DNA from: Deltaproteobacteria bacterium
Lineage (GTDB): Bacteria > Myxococcota_A > Polyangia > Polyangiales > Polyangiaceae
NCBI GenBank assembly: GCA_016218915.1
Contig: JACRCQ010000042.1
Coordinates: 1-64,000, forward strand
Direction: 5' to 3'
DNA: 64,000 nucleotides
Each line of letters begins with the position of its first letter. Position 1 is the stretch's first letter. The translations under genes were made by a program, and so were the position numbers. Shown here piece by piece: positions 24,535 to 33,162 of the stretch. The notes under the pieces are model-generated. The model was not told the DNA's origin. It did no database searches and saw only the letters and a program-made list of their open reading frames with translations.

Positions 24535-25979
24535 GCGCGCTGCGCCGGCATGTGGAGCTGAGCTTGCGGCTGTACTTCCGCAATCGAATGGCTCTGCTCT
24601 ATGGCTACCTGTTTCCCATCATCTTCCTGATCGCGTTCTGGGTGCTGTACCGCTACGACCGAGTCCCGCTCGTGGGCCACGTCGGCGAGCTGCTCACCGT
24701 GACGATTCTCGGCGGCGCCTGCTTTGGATTGCCCACCACGCTGGTGAGCGAGAGAGAGCGCGGAGTATGGCGTCGCTACCGCCTCGCGCCAGTGCCAACC
24801 TCCACGCTGGTCGCTGGAACGCTCGCTGCTCGCTATGTCGCACTGGTGGGTGCAGGGCTCGTGCAGCTCGCAATTGCGATGGCCCTGGGCATGCCCTTTC
24901 CCGAACGCTTGCTCGAGCTCTTGGTGGCCTTCACAGCCGTCTCGTTCGCGTTCCTCGGTCTGGGGCTGGTGATCGCCACGCTGGCCGACACCGTGCCCGC
25001 AGTCCAGGCGCTCGGGCAATGCATCTTCCTGCCCATGCTCATCATCGGCGGAGTGGCGGTCAAGCTGTCGAGCCTTCCGGATTGGGCGCTGCACGTGTCC
25101 GCCTTCTTTCCAGGCCGATACGCGGTCCATGCGCTGCAGTCGTGCGCGACCGGCCACGGCCTCGGCGAAGCAAAGCTCAGCCTGGTCGCATTGATTGTGA
25201 TCGGCGCCGCGGGAATGATCACCGGCTCGAAGATGTTCCGATGGGACGCCCAGCAGCGTTTCGTCGCGAGAGGCGGCAAAGGTTGGCTCGTGGTCGCGCT
25301 GGGCGCATGGATTGGCATGGGCGGGCTCGCCGAAGCGCAGGGCCATGTGGCAGCGCCAGCCGCTTCGCCGGAGCCGGTCGCGGCCCTGAACGTGTCTGCT
25401 GCGCCTTCGTACAACGTGGCGCCAGCGCTCGAGCCTCCTTCCCTGAGCTCGGACTCCACGGTCGTGCCGCAGTGTCGCTCAACGCCGATTTCCTGGCGAG
25501 CCGTGACCCTCCCCATGATCGAGTCCGACGCGCTCTTCGAGGCTGCCCTGCCGCCAGACCCTGGGCTCGTCACCCCCATGGTGCCTGAGAACAGCCCTCC
25601 TGAGCCGCAGCTCGCAGGGGAGATCAAGAAGCTCACCCGGGCGCTCGAGAGCTGGGGGCCTGCCAAGGACGGCGACCCTGGTCAGCGTGTCTGGAATCTG
25701 CTGTTCGTCGCTGGGACCTTCGACATCGACCAGCTGGCCATCGAGCGACGGGTCCCATGGGTCGTGTTCGATCAGATGAAGCGCGAGCACCCGAAGGATC
25801 GGCTCATCAAGATTCTGTACTGGATAGCGTGCAATCCGGACAGCTTGCCTGTGCCGTCGGACGAGGAGCTGAAAGCGCTGGAGCTTCGGGGCCGGCCAGG
25901 CGACATCCGCGAGACCCGGCACCGGTCGGCGATCTACGCCATCAAGCTCCTGGGCCGTCTGCTGGGCAGGATCCGCTAG
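24531..25979 (+). CDS. ABC-2 type permease with long C-terminal extension
   Basis: 482 aa. Residues 1-240 are an ABC-2 membrane domain: TM1 MALLYGYLFPIIFLIAFWVL, an amphipathic conserved loop LVSERERGVWRRYRLAPVP (the E-R-E-R...R...aP motif of the family), and further TMs, ending with the FPGRYAV segment. After a possible extra TM (about 244-262, WLVVALGAWIGMGGLAEAQ) comes a soluble Pro/Ala linker and a folded domain (about 370-482) with FDIDQLAIERRVPWVVFDQM and LIKILYWIACNP. Permeases of this family are usually about 250 aa, so the tail is an addition. Works with the ATPase encoded just upstream. Confidence 0.85.
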   Translation: MSALRRHVELSLRLYFRNRMALLYGYLFPIIFLIAFWVLYRYDRVPLVGHVGELLTVTILGGACFGLPTTLVSERERGVWRRYRLAPVPTSTLVAGTLAARYVALVGAGLVQLAIAMALGMPFPERLLELLVAFTAVSFAFLGLGLVIATLADTVPAVQALGQCIFLPMLIIGGVAVKLSSLPDWALHVSAFFPGRYAVHALQSCATGHGLGEAKLSLVALIVIGAAGMITGSKMFRWDAQQRFVARGGKGWLVVALGAWIGMGGLAEAQGHVAAPAASPEPVAALNVSAAPSYNVAPALEPPSLSSDSTVVPQCRSTPISWRAVTLPMIESDALFEAALPPDPGLVTPMVPENSPPEPQLAGEIKKLTRALESWGPAKDGDPGQRVWNLLFVAGTFDIDQLAIERRVPWVVFDQMKREHPKDRLIKILYWIACNPDSLPVPSDEELKALELRGRPGDIRETRHRSAIYAIKLLGRLLGRIR

Positions 25980-26352
25980 AAGGCGTGCCCCTGCACTACG
26001 ACCCCGCCAACTCTTCGCGTCGCGCGGAGACCTTGCCGCTGGAAGTGAGCCGCAGATCTCGCAGATAGCCGCAGACAGGATCAGAGGGTTGGTGCTCGCT
26101 GGTTCAACGGGTCGGCCCCGTCGCGCCAGCCTCTGCGAAGAGCTGCAAGGATCTGCGTTGATCTGCGAAGATCTGCTTCGCTCTGCGGCTACTCCGGTCC
26201 GGAGCCTGGGTCTTCAAGCGATCCCTCGTATGTCTCCCGCAAGCCCAGATCGACCCGCGAGAGCCAAATCCGATCTCCCGAGCTCCCGTCTCCCTGTGAG
26301 ATGCTCTGCCCCTGAAAGGTAGCCCCCTGGAGTAGCACGCCCCGTGTTGCCC
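25980..26352. other. Intergenic gap with ATCTGCG-type repeats
   Basis: This 373-bp gap between convergent genes has no plausible gene. It contains a dense cluster of GCAGATCT/GATCTGCG motifs: AGCCGCAGATCTCGCAGATAG near 26045-26068, and a second, opposite-facing run GGATCTGCGTTGATCTGCGA ... ATCTGCTTCGCTCTGCGGCTA at about 26150-26200. The arms face each other and could pair as a long imperfect hairpin. I see no clear intrinsic terminator with a T tract. Confidence 0.6.
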
Positions 26353-26916
26353 CTACTTCCGAGGACCAGGACCTATCGAGCCAGCGGCCTGCATCAGCTT
26401 GGCGTGAAGCGTCTCGGCGAGCAGGAACAGGAAGGCCACATTGCCAAAGCTCACGATGTCGCCGTCGCTCAGAACCACCTCCCCGGTAATCGGGGTGACG
26501 ATGTTCACGAACGTGCCATTGGTCGAGCCAAAGTCCTTCAGGCTGCAGCGATGCGTGGACTCGTCCCAGCGCAGCGCTGCATGACGATGCGACACCGAGT
26601 CGTGGTCGATCACCAGATCGCAGTCCGGCTGCCTGCCGACCAGCAGCTCGTCAGCGCTGCCCATGGGCGGAAGGATCGCCACGTCGAGATCTTCGGTCTC
26701 AATCGCCAGCAACACCATGCGGGCGAGGATCACGCCAGGCTGCACCAGGGAGGTCGGCCCGTCGTCGGCCGAGGCCTGCAGGCGTGCCGCGGTCTCAGGG
26801 CTGGTCTTGCGGGGACGCTGCACGAGGGCCAGGGGCCCGAGCTGCTGGCGGAACGCGCTCGCGGACATCGAGCGGGCCATGGCGCGGATTTCTCTGAGCG
26901 ACAGGAGCTGCTCCAC
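26353..26916 (-). CDS. FHA-domain protein
   Basis: 187 aa from GTG at 26916 (weak RBS). The forkhead-associated domain spans about 88-175: LLVGRQPDCDLVIDHDSVSH contains the GR and S-x-x-H positions that bind phosphothreonine, and LKDFGSTNGTFVN is the conserved GSTNGT loop. The N-terminal 85 residues are helical without signal peptide. FHA proteins read phosphorylation by Ser/Thr kinases, which are numerous in myxobacteria; no kinase gene lies nearby. It is cytoplasmic. Confidence 0.87.
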   Translation of the reverse strand: MEQLLSLREIRAMARSMSASAFRQQLGPLALVQRPRKTSPETAARLQASADDGPTSLVQPGVILARMVLLAIETEDLDVAILPPMGSADELLVGRQPDCDLVIDHDSVSHRHAALRWDESTHRCSLKDFGSTNGTFVNIVTPITGEVVLSDGDIVSFGNVAFLFLLAETLHAKLMQAAGSIGPGPRK

Positions 26917-26969
26917 ATTCGGATCGTACCACGGGAGCGCGTGGGCGGGGCTTGCAGATTCTGGATGGG

Positions 26970-27548
26970 TCAGGGCTGGAACGGTTTGCCGTCGACCTGC
27001 CCGATGTGGAACTCCACGCGACGATTCTCTCGGCGGCCAGCCGGGGTATCGTTGGTGTCCTTGGGTCGCTCGGAGCCATAGCCCCGAGGCTCGAGGCGGT
27101 TCTTGTCCACGCCGCGGCCCATCAACCAGCCGACCACCACCACGGTGCGCTCCAGGGACAGCAGCTTGTTCTTGTCAGGATTGCCCTGGTTGTCGGTGTG
27201 GCCTTCGACCACGAGGCGGGTGATCTGGGGGTTGTCCTTGAGCACGGTGACGATGCACGTCAGGGCTTCGAGGGTCTCCTTGTCAGATTCCTTGGGAAGC
27301 GCCTTGTCTGTTTCGAACTCGATGTGGTTGGGCATCTTGATCAGATCGCCTTGCAGCGTGGCGTTACTGCAGTTCACCACGATTGGCTTCTTATCCGGGA
27401 CTGGCGGAGCTGAAACCACGGCGGCAGGAGGCGGCTGACGCGGCGGGAGCCGGGTGGGAGTGAACTGGATCGTCTCGCCGCAGGCTGCGGTCCACACGAG
27501 GCCTACTGCCAGGAACACGCCCAGCTTGTTGAACTGCCAACGACGCAT
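26970..27548 (-). CDS. OmpA-family peptidoglycan-associated lipoprotein
   Basis: 192 aa. ATG at 27548 has GGGAGGT five bases upstream. The leader ends LVWTAACGET, a lipobox-like site. Residues 75-185 form an OmpA_C domain: HIEFETDKALPKESDKETLE at the start, VVEGHTDNQGNPDKNKLLS (the peptidoglycan-binding TD..G...N..LS motif) and GYGSERPKDTNDTPAGRREN with the conserved Arg. These domains bind diaminopimelate in peptidoglycan and anchor the outer membrane. Divergent from the TPR-like lipoprotein gene, with about 170 bp between starts. Confidence 0.88.
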   Translation of the reverse strand: MRRWQFNKLGVFLAVGLVWTAACGETIQFTPTRLPPRQPPPAAVVSAPPVPDKKPIVVNCSNATLQGDLIKMPNHIEFETDKALPKESDKETLEALTCIVTVLKDNPQITRLVVEGHTDNQGNPDKNKLLSLERTVVVVGWLMGRGVDKNRLEPRGYGSERPKDTNDTPAGRRENRRVEFHIGQVDGKPFQP

Positions 27549-27719
27549 CGAGCACCTCCCACGAAGAAGCCAGAGCAGGAGCTGTGTACTTCGGGCACGC
27601 GCTCGAAGCAAGGATGCAGCAAATTCGCCGTGGAATCGCCTCTGTCCGACGACCGCGATTGATGTCTGCGCCGCGCTGTCCTACCATGCGCGCGGTTCTT
27701 CTGCTGGAGGGTGCAGCTG

Positions 27720-28169
27720 ATGCGTCATCCCAACGAGATGCTGAGGGCGATCCGGGTTTGGGCGCTGGGCACGATCTGTGTCCTGAGCCTGGGGCTGCTG
27801 GCTGGCTGCGGCGGCGTGTGGATCAGCTACACGGGCAATGACCCGCTCAAGCCGACGTTCCTGGGCTACTACAAGTACGCGGACAGCGACGAGAAGGTCG
27901 AGGGGACGATCGCGTACCAGGCGCTCAAGAGAAACGACGTGGTCACGGCAGTGCGTTGGCTCGAGGACGTCACCAAGGCCAACCCGGGAGATGTGCGCGA
28001 TCGCTATCGGCTGGCGCTGCTGTACGAGGCGTGCTCCGAGTACGACGGGGCGGAGCAGGCGATCACGGAGGCGATCAAGATCGAGACCATGCAAGGGCGG
28101 CAGCCGGATCGACGCTATGTTCTTCTTCAGGATCGGGTGCAGAAGGCACGCGGCGGGCCGAAGAAGTAG
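27720..28169 (+). CDS. TPR-like lipoprotein
   Basis: 149 aa. ATG at 27720 has GGAGG nine bases upstream (an overlapping GTG at 27711 is the alternative). The leader ends LGLLAGCGGV (lipobox LAGC). Residues 60-125 show two helix-turn-helix units with TPR spacing: AYQALKRNDVVTAVRWLEDV and RLALLYEACSEYDGAEQAI. Together with the divergent OmpA-like lipoprotein it forms an envelope locus. Specific role unknown. Confidence 0.75.
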   Translation: MRHPNEMLRAIRVWALGTICVLSLGLLAGCGGVWISYTGNDPLKPTFLGYYKYADSDEKVEGTIAYQALKRNDVVTAVRWLEDVTKANPGDVRDRYRLALLYEACSEYDGAEQAITEAIKIETMQGRQPDRRYVLLQDRVQKARGGPKK

Positions 28170-28181
28170 GGATTGTCCTTC

Positions 28182-28216
28182 GGGCAGGGGCAGGGGCAGG
28201 GGCAGGGGCGGGGGCA
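28182..28216 (+). repeat. G-rich GGGGCA tandem repeat (G-quadruplex candidate)
   Basis: Runs of four G separated by CA are repeated at least four times, ending in a GGGGGC run, just 12 bp after the stop of the TPR-like gene. On the RNA of that transcript this would be a textbook quadruplex motif (four G4 tracts, 2-nt loops). Related arrays are at 31281-31313 and, on the other strand, 38611-38670 and 18768-18824. Confidence 0.85.
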
Positions 28217-28364
28217 AGGCAAGAGCGAGGCAAGGAGGCTGCGAAGCATTGCCGCTTGCTGCCGGAATGCGCCAGCACAGAGTCATTGTGTGCCAGACAC
28301 CCATCGATCAGCGCTGGCTTTTCGCTGAGTTCTGCGAGGCACAGCGCTTGCACAAAGGGTCGCC

Positions 28365-29738
28365 GTGCGAAGGTTTGCTCAAGCTGCATGGGTGGTCATC
28401 TTCGGACTCCAGCTCGCCTGCAACGCCTCGACCCCTGACTCGAACAGCGCTGGAGGGTCGACTTCGTCCGACGCGTCCGCTGGTCAGGGCGGAGGCTTTG
28501 GGAAAGGTGGCTCACCAGGCCAGGGTGCCTCACCAGGCCAGGGTGGCTCACCAGGCCAGGGAGGATCGCCTCCAATCGGTGGTGCGGCCGGACAGGGCGC
28601 TGCTGGCGACAGCGGTTCGGCTGGGAGCGCGCCGCCTCCCTGTTCACCCCTGATCCAAGGGACGACCCCGTTTGCAGCCCACGTTGCGGGCGAGACCGAC
28701 ATCGACTCCGACGCGGGTGTGGTCCACGCCCAGTTCGAGGCGGACCTCTACTTCCCTGAGGGACGCAACCCGAACGCGCCGGTCGTGCTCACGCGCACAG
28801 ACCCCTACGTTAAGGACCTGTCAGTCTGGAAAGGCACGCTCGGCCCTGACAGCGGTGCGTCCAACCTCTGGGTCGGGGACCACTGCTCCAACAGCATCAA
28901 GGGGCAGTTGCTCGGCCCATCAGGCGGAATCTACGGCGACCTGACCTTCAACATCGGCCCGGCGAGCAGCGACGCGATCCACTCGGTCACGGGCACGGTG
29001 CTGCTCTGTTCGCAGGGAGGCGTGCCTGCGGCAACGCTTTCGCCTACCAGTCCAGCGATCCTGCCGACGCAGGCCTTGTGGCTGACGCAATCGACCCCAG
29101 TGGACCCGGCCACGCTCCAGCCTTTGACATTGCCCGGAATGATCGCGACAATCACAGTGGCAGAGAGCCAAGGACGCATTCTCCTTGTGCCTTCTTCTGG
29201 CTCGTTTCCCCCGGGAGAGCTCGCGCTCGATCTGTCGGCCCTGCGCGACGTGATGGCTCACCCCTACGCCTCTCCAACGACGATCTCGGTCTTGAAGCCG
29301 GCAGCGATCATGGCTGACCCATCGCTGACATCCATCACCCAGGAAGCTGTGGCGCTCCAAGCAGGCCATATCCAGCAGCAGCCTGGTGTGCTCAGGATAT
29401 CGGCCGACAACTACAAGGGCGGGCTCGGATTCGCCATCGCGCTGGGCGGGGATGCAGCGAATACGTCCTTGCGGCTGCGGCAGCGATTCATCTGCCAAGG
29501 TGCAACCACCAGCTATCAGAATCCGCGCGTGGTCGTGGTGGCGTCCGATGGGGCATCTGTCAAAGTGCCCTGCGATTGCGACTCGGCGCCACAAGATCAG
29601 GTGGTTTCTCTCCCAGGTCAGGGTCCGTGGTACGTCGTCGTGGACGAGCTTCTGCCTCCCATGTTGCCCTGCAATATGCCTCCCTGGGGAGTCACCGATC
29701 AATGGGAACTCGACGAGTTCGAGCTGATGAAGCCATGA
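28365..29738 (+). CDS. Lipoprotein with Gly-rich repeat linker, function unknown
   Basis: 457 aa from GTG at 28365 (AAAGGG upstream). The leader MRRFAQAAWVVIFGLQLACN gives a lipobox LQLAC. Residues 40-85 are repeats of SPGQGG encoded by near-identical 18-bp DNA units. The remaining 370 residues are beta-rich with a CDCD pair near the C-terminus (VKVPCDCDSAPQD) and a C-terminal jelly-roll look. It ends in ATGA overlapping the next lipoprotein gene, so both are probably made together. Confidence 0.72.
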   Translation: MRRFAQAAWVVIFGLQLACNASTPDSNSAGGSTSSDASAGQGGGFGKGGSPGQGASPGQGGSPGQGGSPPIGGAAGQGAAGDSGSAGSAPPPCSPLIQGTTPFAAHVAGETDIDSDAGVVHAQFEADLYFPEGRNPNAPVVLTRTDPYVKDLSVWKGTLGPDSGASNLWVGDHCSNSIKGQLLGPSGGIYGDLTFNIGPASSDAIHSVTGTVLLCSQGGVPAATLSPTSPAILPTQALWLTQSTPVDPATLQPLTLPGMIATITVAESQGRILLVPSSGSFPPGELALDLSALRDVMAHPYASPTTISVLKPAAIMADPSLTSITQEAVALQAGHIQQQPGVLRISADNYKGGLGFAIALGGDAANTSLRLRQRFICQGATTSYQNPRVVVVASDGASVKVPCDCDSAPQDQVVSLPGQGPWYVVVDELLPPMLPCNMPPWGVTDQWELDEFELMKP

Positions 29739-31252
29739 ACATGCCTTGGCCCAGCATGGACCGGATTCCGCTCCTCGCCATCGCTGGCTCCGTGGTCGCA
29801 CTTTCGGTGTCGGCATGCGCGTTGAACCCGGCAGTTGCCAACGCTCAGGACGCCGACTCGGAGGACGGTGGGGTTCCTGGACAGGACGCGCCTGGCAATG
29901 ATGCAATCGCGTGCGACTGCGCTGCCGGGGATGCGCACGCGGAACCGGATTCTCCAGAGGAACCAGCGACGCCTGTCATCGCCACCGGCTCCTACCTGCT
30001 GCGCTTCACAACTGTCACGCTCGATGGTTCGTCCTGGCATCCCCCGCTCTCCACCGACGCGACCATGCGACTCGATCTGCGCGCTGCGAACGGGCTGTAC
30101 GAAGCGGCCTTCACACCGGTTTGGGGGCATCCGTCGATCCTGCAAGTACAAGTGCTGCCGGACCGCATCGTGCTGACCGGGGCTGCGGAGGTCGGCAAAG
30201 CGCGTTGCTCTGCAGTCATGGAGACGTGGAGCGAGATCGTCGTGCCGATCACTCCCAGCGGCGAGCCTGCAGGCACCTTCACCGCATCCGGAATCGGCGG
30301 CCGCAGCATGGTCAACAGCCAGAGTGGCGAACCCGCGACCATGACGGGAAACGGGTTGACGCACATCGACGACGGTGAGCCTGTGCCACAGGCGAAATGG
30401 ATTCCCCGGCCGGCCGGGCTGCGCCTTCCCTGGAGCGTGCTCGAGCTGGATTGGTCGGAAGGCGTCGACGAAGCTGGCTTCGATCAGCGTCAGCGCCTGC
30501 AGTACACGGATGGCAATTCAAAGACCGGCCTCGCGCTTGGGTGGACTCTGAAGCAGGTGGGAGCTGGGAATGCTCCGTGGACTGGACTATGGCATGCGCG
30601 CGGCGTGAGCTCGGACTGGGATCTCCCGTACCCTGGGACAGTGGAGTATCAAATCGACCCGGGCGTCGTTGATCTCGCGGGCAACTCCGCAGCGGCCTTC
30701 GTGCTGTCCGCTCCGGTCGCCAATCTCGGTCCAGCTCAGGCTGTGTTCGACTTCTCCGACGGGGCACCTGTACTGGGAAGGTGGGGAGATACCAAGATCC
30801 TGACAGGAGCAGACGCCTCACTCTGCGAGGCATCTTCGTGCCTGCAGCTCGGTCCTCTCGACATGACGAGTGCAGAGACCTGGAGCCACGGTGTCGCAGG
30901 GCGAGTCGCGCTGGGCGGGATGAAGCACATTGTTGTGCGCTATCGCGTGATCACGGACGCGCAAGGGGGCTGGGGTCACACAGTGGGCTTCATGATTGCG
31001 TCGCGCGGCCCGGCAGAGTCCACCATGGTCATGAATCCGCCCCCCCTGGCGGGAGATGGCGGAACGAGCAATTGGACGGACATGGTCTTGGAGGTGCCAG
31101 CTGCAACGAACGCAGACGAGGCTGGCTATGCAATCACGCCGAGCAGGGAATACATGGATGGTACGGATGGAGCGATGGGTTGCGGAGTGGATTCGTTCCC
31201 GTACTGGCACACGGTGACCGTATTGGTGCAGTCGGTGAAGGCGGTGCCGTAG
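29735..31252 (+). CDS. Lipoprotein, partner of the preceding gene, function unknown
   Basis: 505 aa. ATG at 29735 overlaps the upstream stop by 4 bp. The leader ends VALSVSACAL (lipobox SAC). An acidic linker with paired Cys (IACDCAAGD) follows. The mature part looks like two beta domains: about 80-200 with GTFTASGIGGRSMVN, a Big-like central segment (LRLPWSVLELDWSEGVDEAG, a typical Ig-like 'swed' strand pattern), and a C-terminal carbohydrate-binding-like jelly roll ending SFPYWHTVTVLVQSVKAV. Likely a surface binding protein. Confidence 0.72.
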   Translation: MNMPWPSMDRIPLLAIAGSVVALSVSACALNPAVANAQDADSEDGGVPGQDAPGNDAIACDCAAGDAHAEPDSPEEPATPVIATGSYLLRFTTVTLDGSSWHPPLSTDATMRLDLRAANGLYEAAFTPVWGHPSILQVQVLPDRIVLTGAAEVGKARCSAVMETWSEIVVPITPSGEPAGTFTASGIGGRSMVNSQSGEPATMTGNGLTHIDDGEPVPQAKWIPRPAGLRLPWSVLELDWSEGVDEAGFDQRQRLQYTDGNSKTGLALGWTLKQVGAGNAPWTGLWHARGVSSDWDLPYPGTVEYQIDPGVVDLAGNSAAAFVLSAPVANLGPAQAVFDFSDGAPVLGRWGDTKILTGADASLCEASSCLQLGPLDMTSAETWSHGVAGRVALGGMKHIVVRYRVITDAQGGWGHTVGFMIASRGPAESTMVMNPPPLAGDGGTSNWTDMVLEVPAATNADEAGYAITPSREYMDGTDGAMGCGVDSFPYWHTVTVLVQSVKAVP

Positions 31253-31280
31253 CGCGGGAAGACCTGCTTGCCGCCGTTTC

Positions 31281-31313
31281 GGGCAGGGGCAAGGGCAAGG
31301 GCAGGGGCAAGGG
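31281..31313 (+). repeat. G-rich GGGCA(A) tandem repeat
   Basis: GGGCAGGGGCAAGGGCAAGG and one further unit form a purine-rich array 28 bp after the stop of the lipoprotein gene at 31252. It has five GGG tracts with short loops, so it could form a quadruplex in RNA or single-stranded DNA. The same word occurs at 28182 and 38611. Confidence 0.82.
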
Positions 31314-31426
31314 AGCAGAGCGCACGAGGCGCCTGGAGCAGAGCACAACGTGCTGAGCCCGGCGCTGAAGGGTGAGGCTGCCGACGGTGCTTCGGGCCCT
31401 ACTGTTGTCTGCTGAGAAACAAGCCT

Positions 31427-32092
31427 TCACCGCGCCTTAGGACGCGCAGGAGGAGGCGGCGGAGGCGGTACCGATGCGCTTGGTGCCGCTTCGCCTGGCG
31501 AGAACCTTATCGGGTAGACCACAGTGATGATCCCGCCGTTTGGACGCGGAAACTTCAGGGTTCGAAACACGTCGAAGATGCACTCCTGAACGACGCGATC
31601 CGGAAGGTCTGACCCGCCGCTCGTGACCTGCGACACGGTGCCGTCAAGGCCAATCACGAATCGTGTAGCGACCCGACCCGTGAGGGTTGGCTCCCTGCGC
31701 AGGCCGTCCTCGTAGCATGCCCGCAGCCGCGTGTACTCGTTGCGAACTACCTGCTGAATGACCTCCGGCGGGAGCCGACCGATCACCGCGCCTCCGTCCG
31801 AAACTTGCACGCCGGACGCAGTCCCAGCATCGGTATTCAGCAAACCAACGGCCCCGTATTCGGAAGCCTCTTGCAACGCCGTCTTCTTCGAGGTCTGCGC
31901 CAAGCCGGCGTCGCCGGAACCGGGAGCCATCGCATGGCTCGCAGTTGGCGTCGGGGACGTCGGGCCCGAAGTCACGATCACTGGTGCGACGGGTTCCGAG
32001 CCAGCCTGACGATTGGCGCTGGCTCCACAGGCGATTCCTGCAGACAAGAGCGTGAGAACCGCGAGACAGTTGACCTGACCACTGCATGCCAT
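31427..32092 (-). CDS. Lipoprotein with AgmX/PglI C-terminal domain
   Basis: 221 aa. ATG at 32092 begins a leader ending LSAGIACGAS (lipobox IAC). After an Ala/Pro/Thr linker, residues 120-205 carry the clearest example in this window of the AgmX/PglI C-terminal domain: VIQQVVRNEYTRLRACYEDG, then LTGRVATRFVIGLDGTVSQV, then VVQECIFDVFRTLKFPRPNG. The two Cys (RACYE, QECIF) are conserved in the family, which is linked to gliding-motility and envelope complexes in myxobacteria. A Pro-rich tail (SVPPPPPPPARP) ends the protein. Confidence 0.8.
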   Translation of the reverse strand: MACSGQVNCLAVLTLLSAGIACGASANRQAGSEPVAPVIVTSGPTSPTPTASHAMAPGSGDAGLAQTSKKTALQEASEYGAVGLLNTDAGTASGVQVSDGGAVIGRLPPEVIQQVVRNEYTRLRACYEDGLRREPTLTGRVATRFVIGLDGTVSQVTSGGSDLPDRVVQECIFDVFRTLKFPRPNGGIITVVYPIRFSPGEAAPSASVPPPPPPPARPKAR

Positions 32093-32214
32093 GAGGGCGA
32101 GATTATGTGCCCAGCGCGCGGAACTCAATCCGAAAACCGAGGCCGCTCTCACGGAACACTGCATGCCTGACCACGTACGTCCGGAATGCCACTTCGCGCG
32201 CCACAGCGCGTTCT

Positions 32215-33162
32215 TCAGATCAGCATCTCATGCTGCCACCCAAGCTTGACCACCTCGATCCTGGACGAGTCCGAATTGCCGAGCTGGTACTTCTTGTCAG
32301 CCACCCGAAGATGCGTCACCGGCGTGGCAAAAGGCTCCTCCTTGCCAAAGTGCGCTCTTCGCTTGGCCTCGAGGATCCGTAGCCCTGTGGAGTCCACAGC
32401 CACTGGATCGAATCCCACGATCAGCCCCTTGTAGTTCCACGTGTACTCCGCGTGGAAGTGGTGCGGCCCCTTGCCGTGGAACAGCGGGCTCATCATGACC
32501 AGGATGTTCAGCCGGGTCTTGCCCTCCACGATCGGGAGCTTCCAGATCCCTCCCAGATTTGCGCAGGAATCCTCATGCCATTCCGCAGGCGCTGGATGGA
32601 ATAGGATGTAGTTCTTGATGCACGTGCCAACCCCGGACCAGTGATGCGTTCGCATCGGTCGCGCATTGATCAGCGCAGTAGCACGCTGGAAGATCGGGTC
32701 CGACAGCACCCCTCGATCGCGAATCGAGATTCGCTCCGAGGTCACGCCCGCCCCCTCCACCCGCTTGCGAATCGCTGCCTCCAGCTCCAGCGGCGTGCGC
32801 AGAAAACGCCACTCATTGGTCTTCACACCCACTGTGTCCGTGGGCTTGATCAGCCGCGCCCAGGCCTTTGCCGGATCAGACTCGCCAACCAGAGCTGCAA
32901 CCGCCTGGTCGAGCATGGATGCCATGACCGCAGCGTCCACAGCCCGGTTGTCGTCCATCACCTTGGCATCGCGGATCAGGATCACCTTGGACTTGCCCGC
33001 GCCATCTCCTGTCCTGGCCACCGGCACTCGCAAGCTGCTCGCCGTGGGCGCGCCGCTCTGCGTGGACTTCTTGCCGCACCCTGGCAACGCCGAGGCAGCA
33101 AGCATCGCCGCTGCTGTGCTGGTGAGAAAGCCTCGTCGCGTCAGCTTCGACTTGTCGTTCAT
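32215..33162 (-). CDS. Tat-exported DUF362 protein
   Basis: 315 aa. The start ATG (33162) opens MNDKSKLTRRGFLTSTAAAM, a strong Tat signal (TRRGFLT) followed by a lipobox-like LPGCG. The body matches DUF362: KVILIRDAKVMDDNRAVD, then DTVGVKTNEW, INARPMRTHHWSGVGTCIKN (the thr.h...GvtlgiKN region) and a C-terminal VGFDPVAVDSTGLRILEAKR (DPVA.D..g..i). Some DUF362 proteins bind Fe-S clusters, but no Cys clusters are present. Its start overlaps the upstream gene's stop by 4 bp, so the two are coupled. Confidence 0.85.
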   Translation of the reverse strand: MNDKSKLTRRGFLTSTAAAMLAASALPGCGKKSTQSGAPTASSLRVPVARTGDGAGKSKVILIRDAKVMDDNRAVDAAVMASMLDQAVAALVGESDPAKAWARLIKPTDTVGVKTNEWRFLRTPLELEAAIRKRVEGAGVTSERISIRDRGVLSDPIFQRATALINARPMRTHHWSGVGTCIKNYILFHPAPAEWHEDSCANLGGIWKLPIVEGKTRLNILVMMSPLFHGKGPHHFHAEYTWNYKGLIVGFDPVAVDSTGLRILEAKRRAHFGKEEPFATPVTHLRVADKKYQLGNSDSSRIEVVKLGWQHEMLI

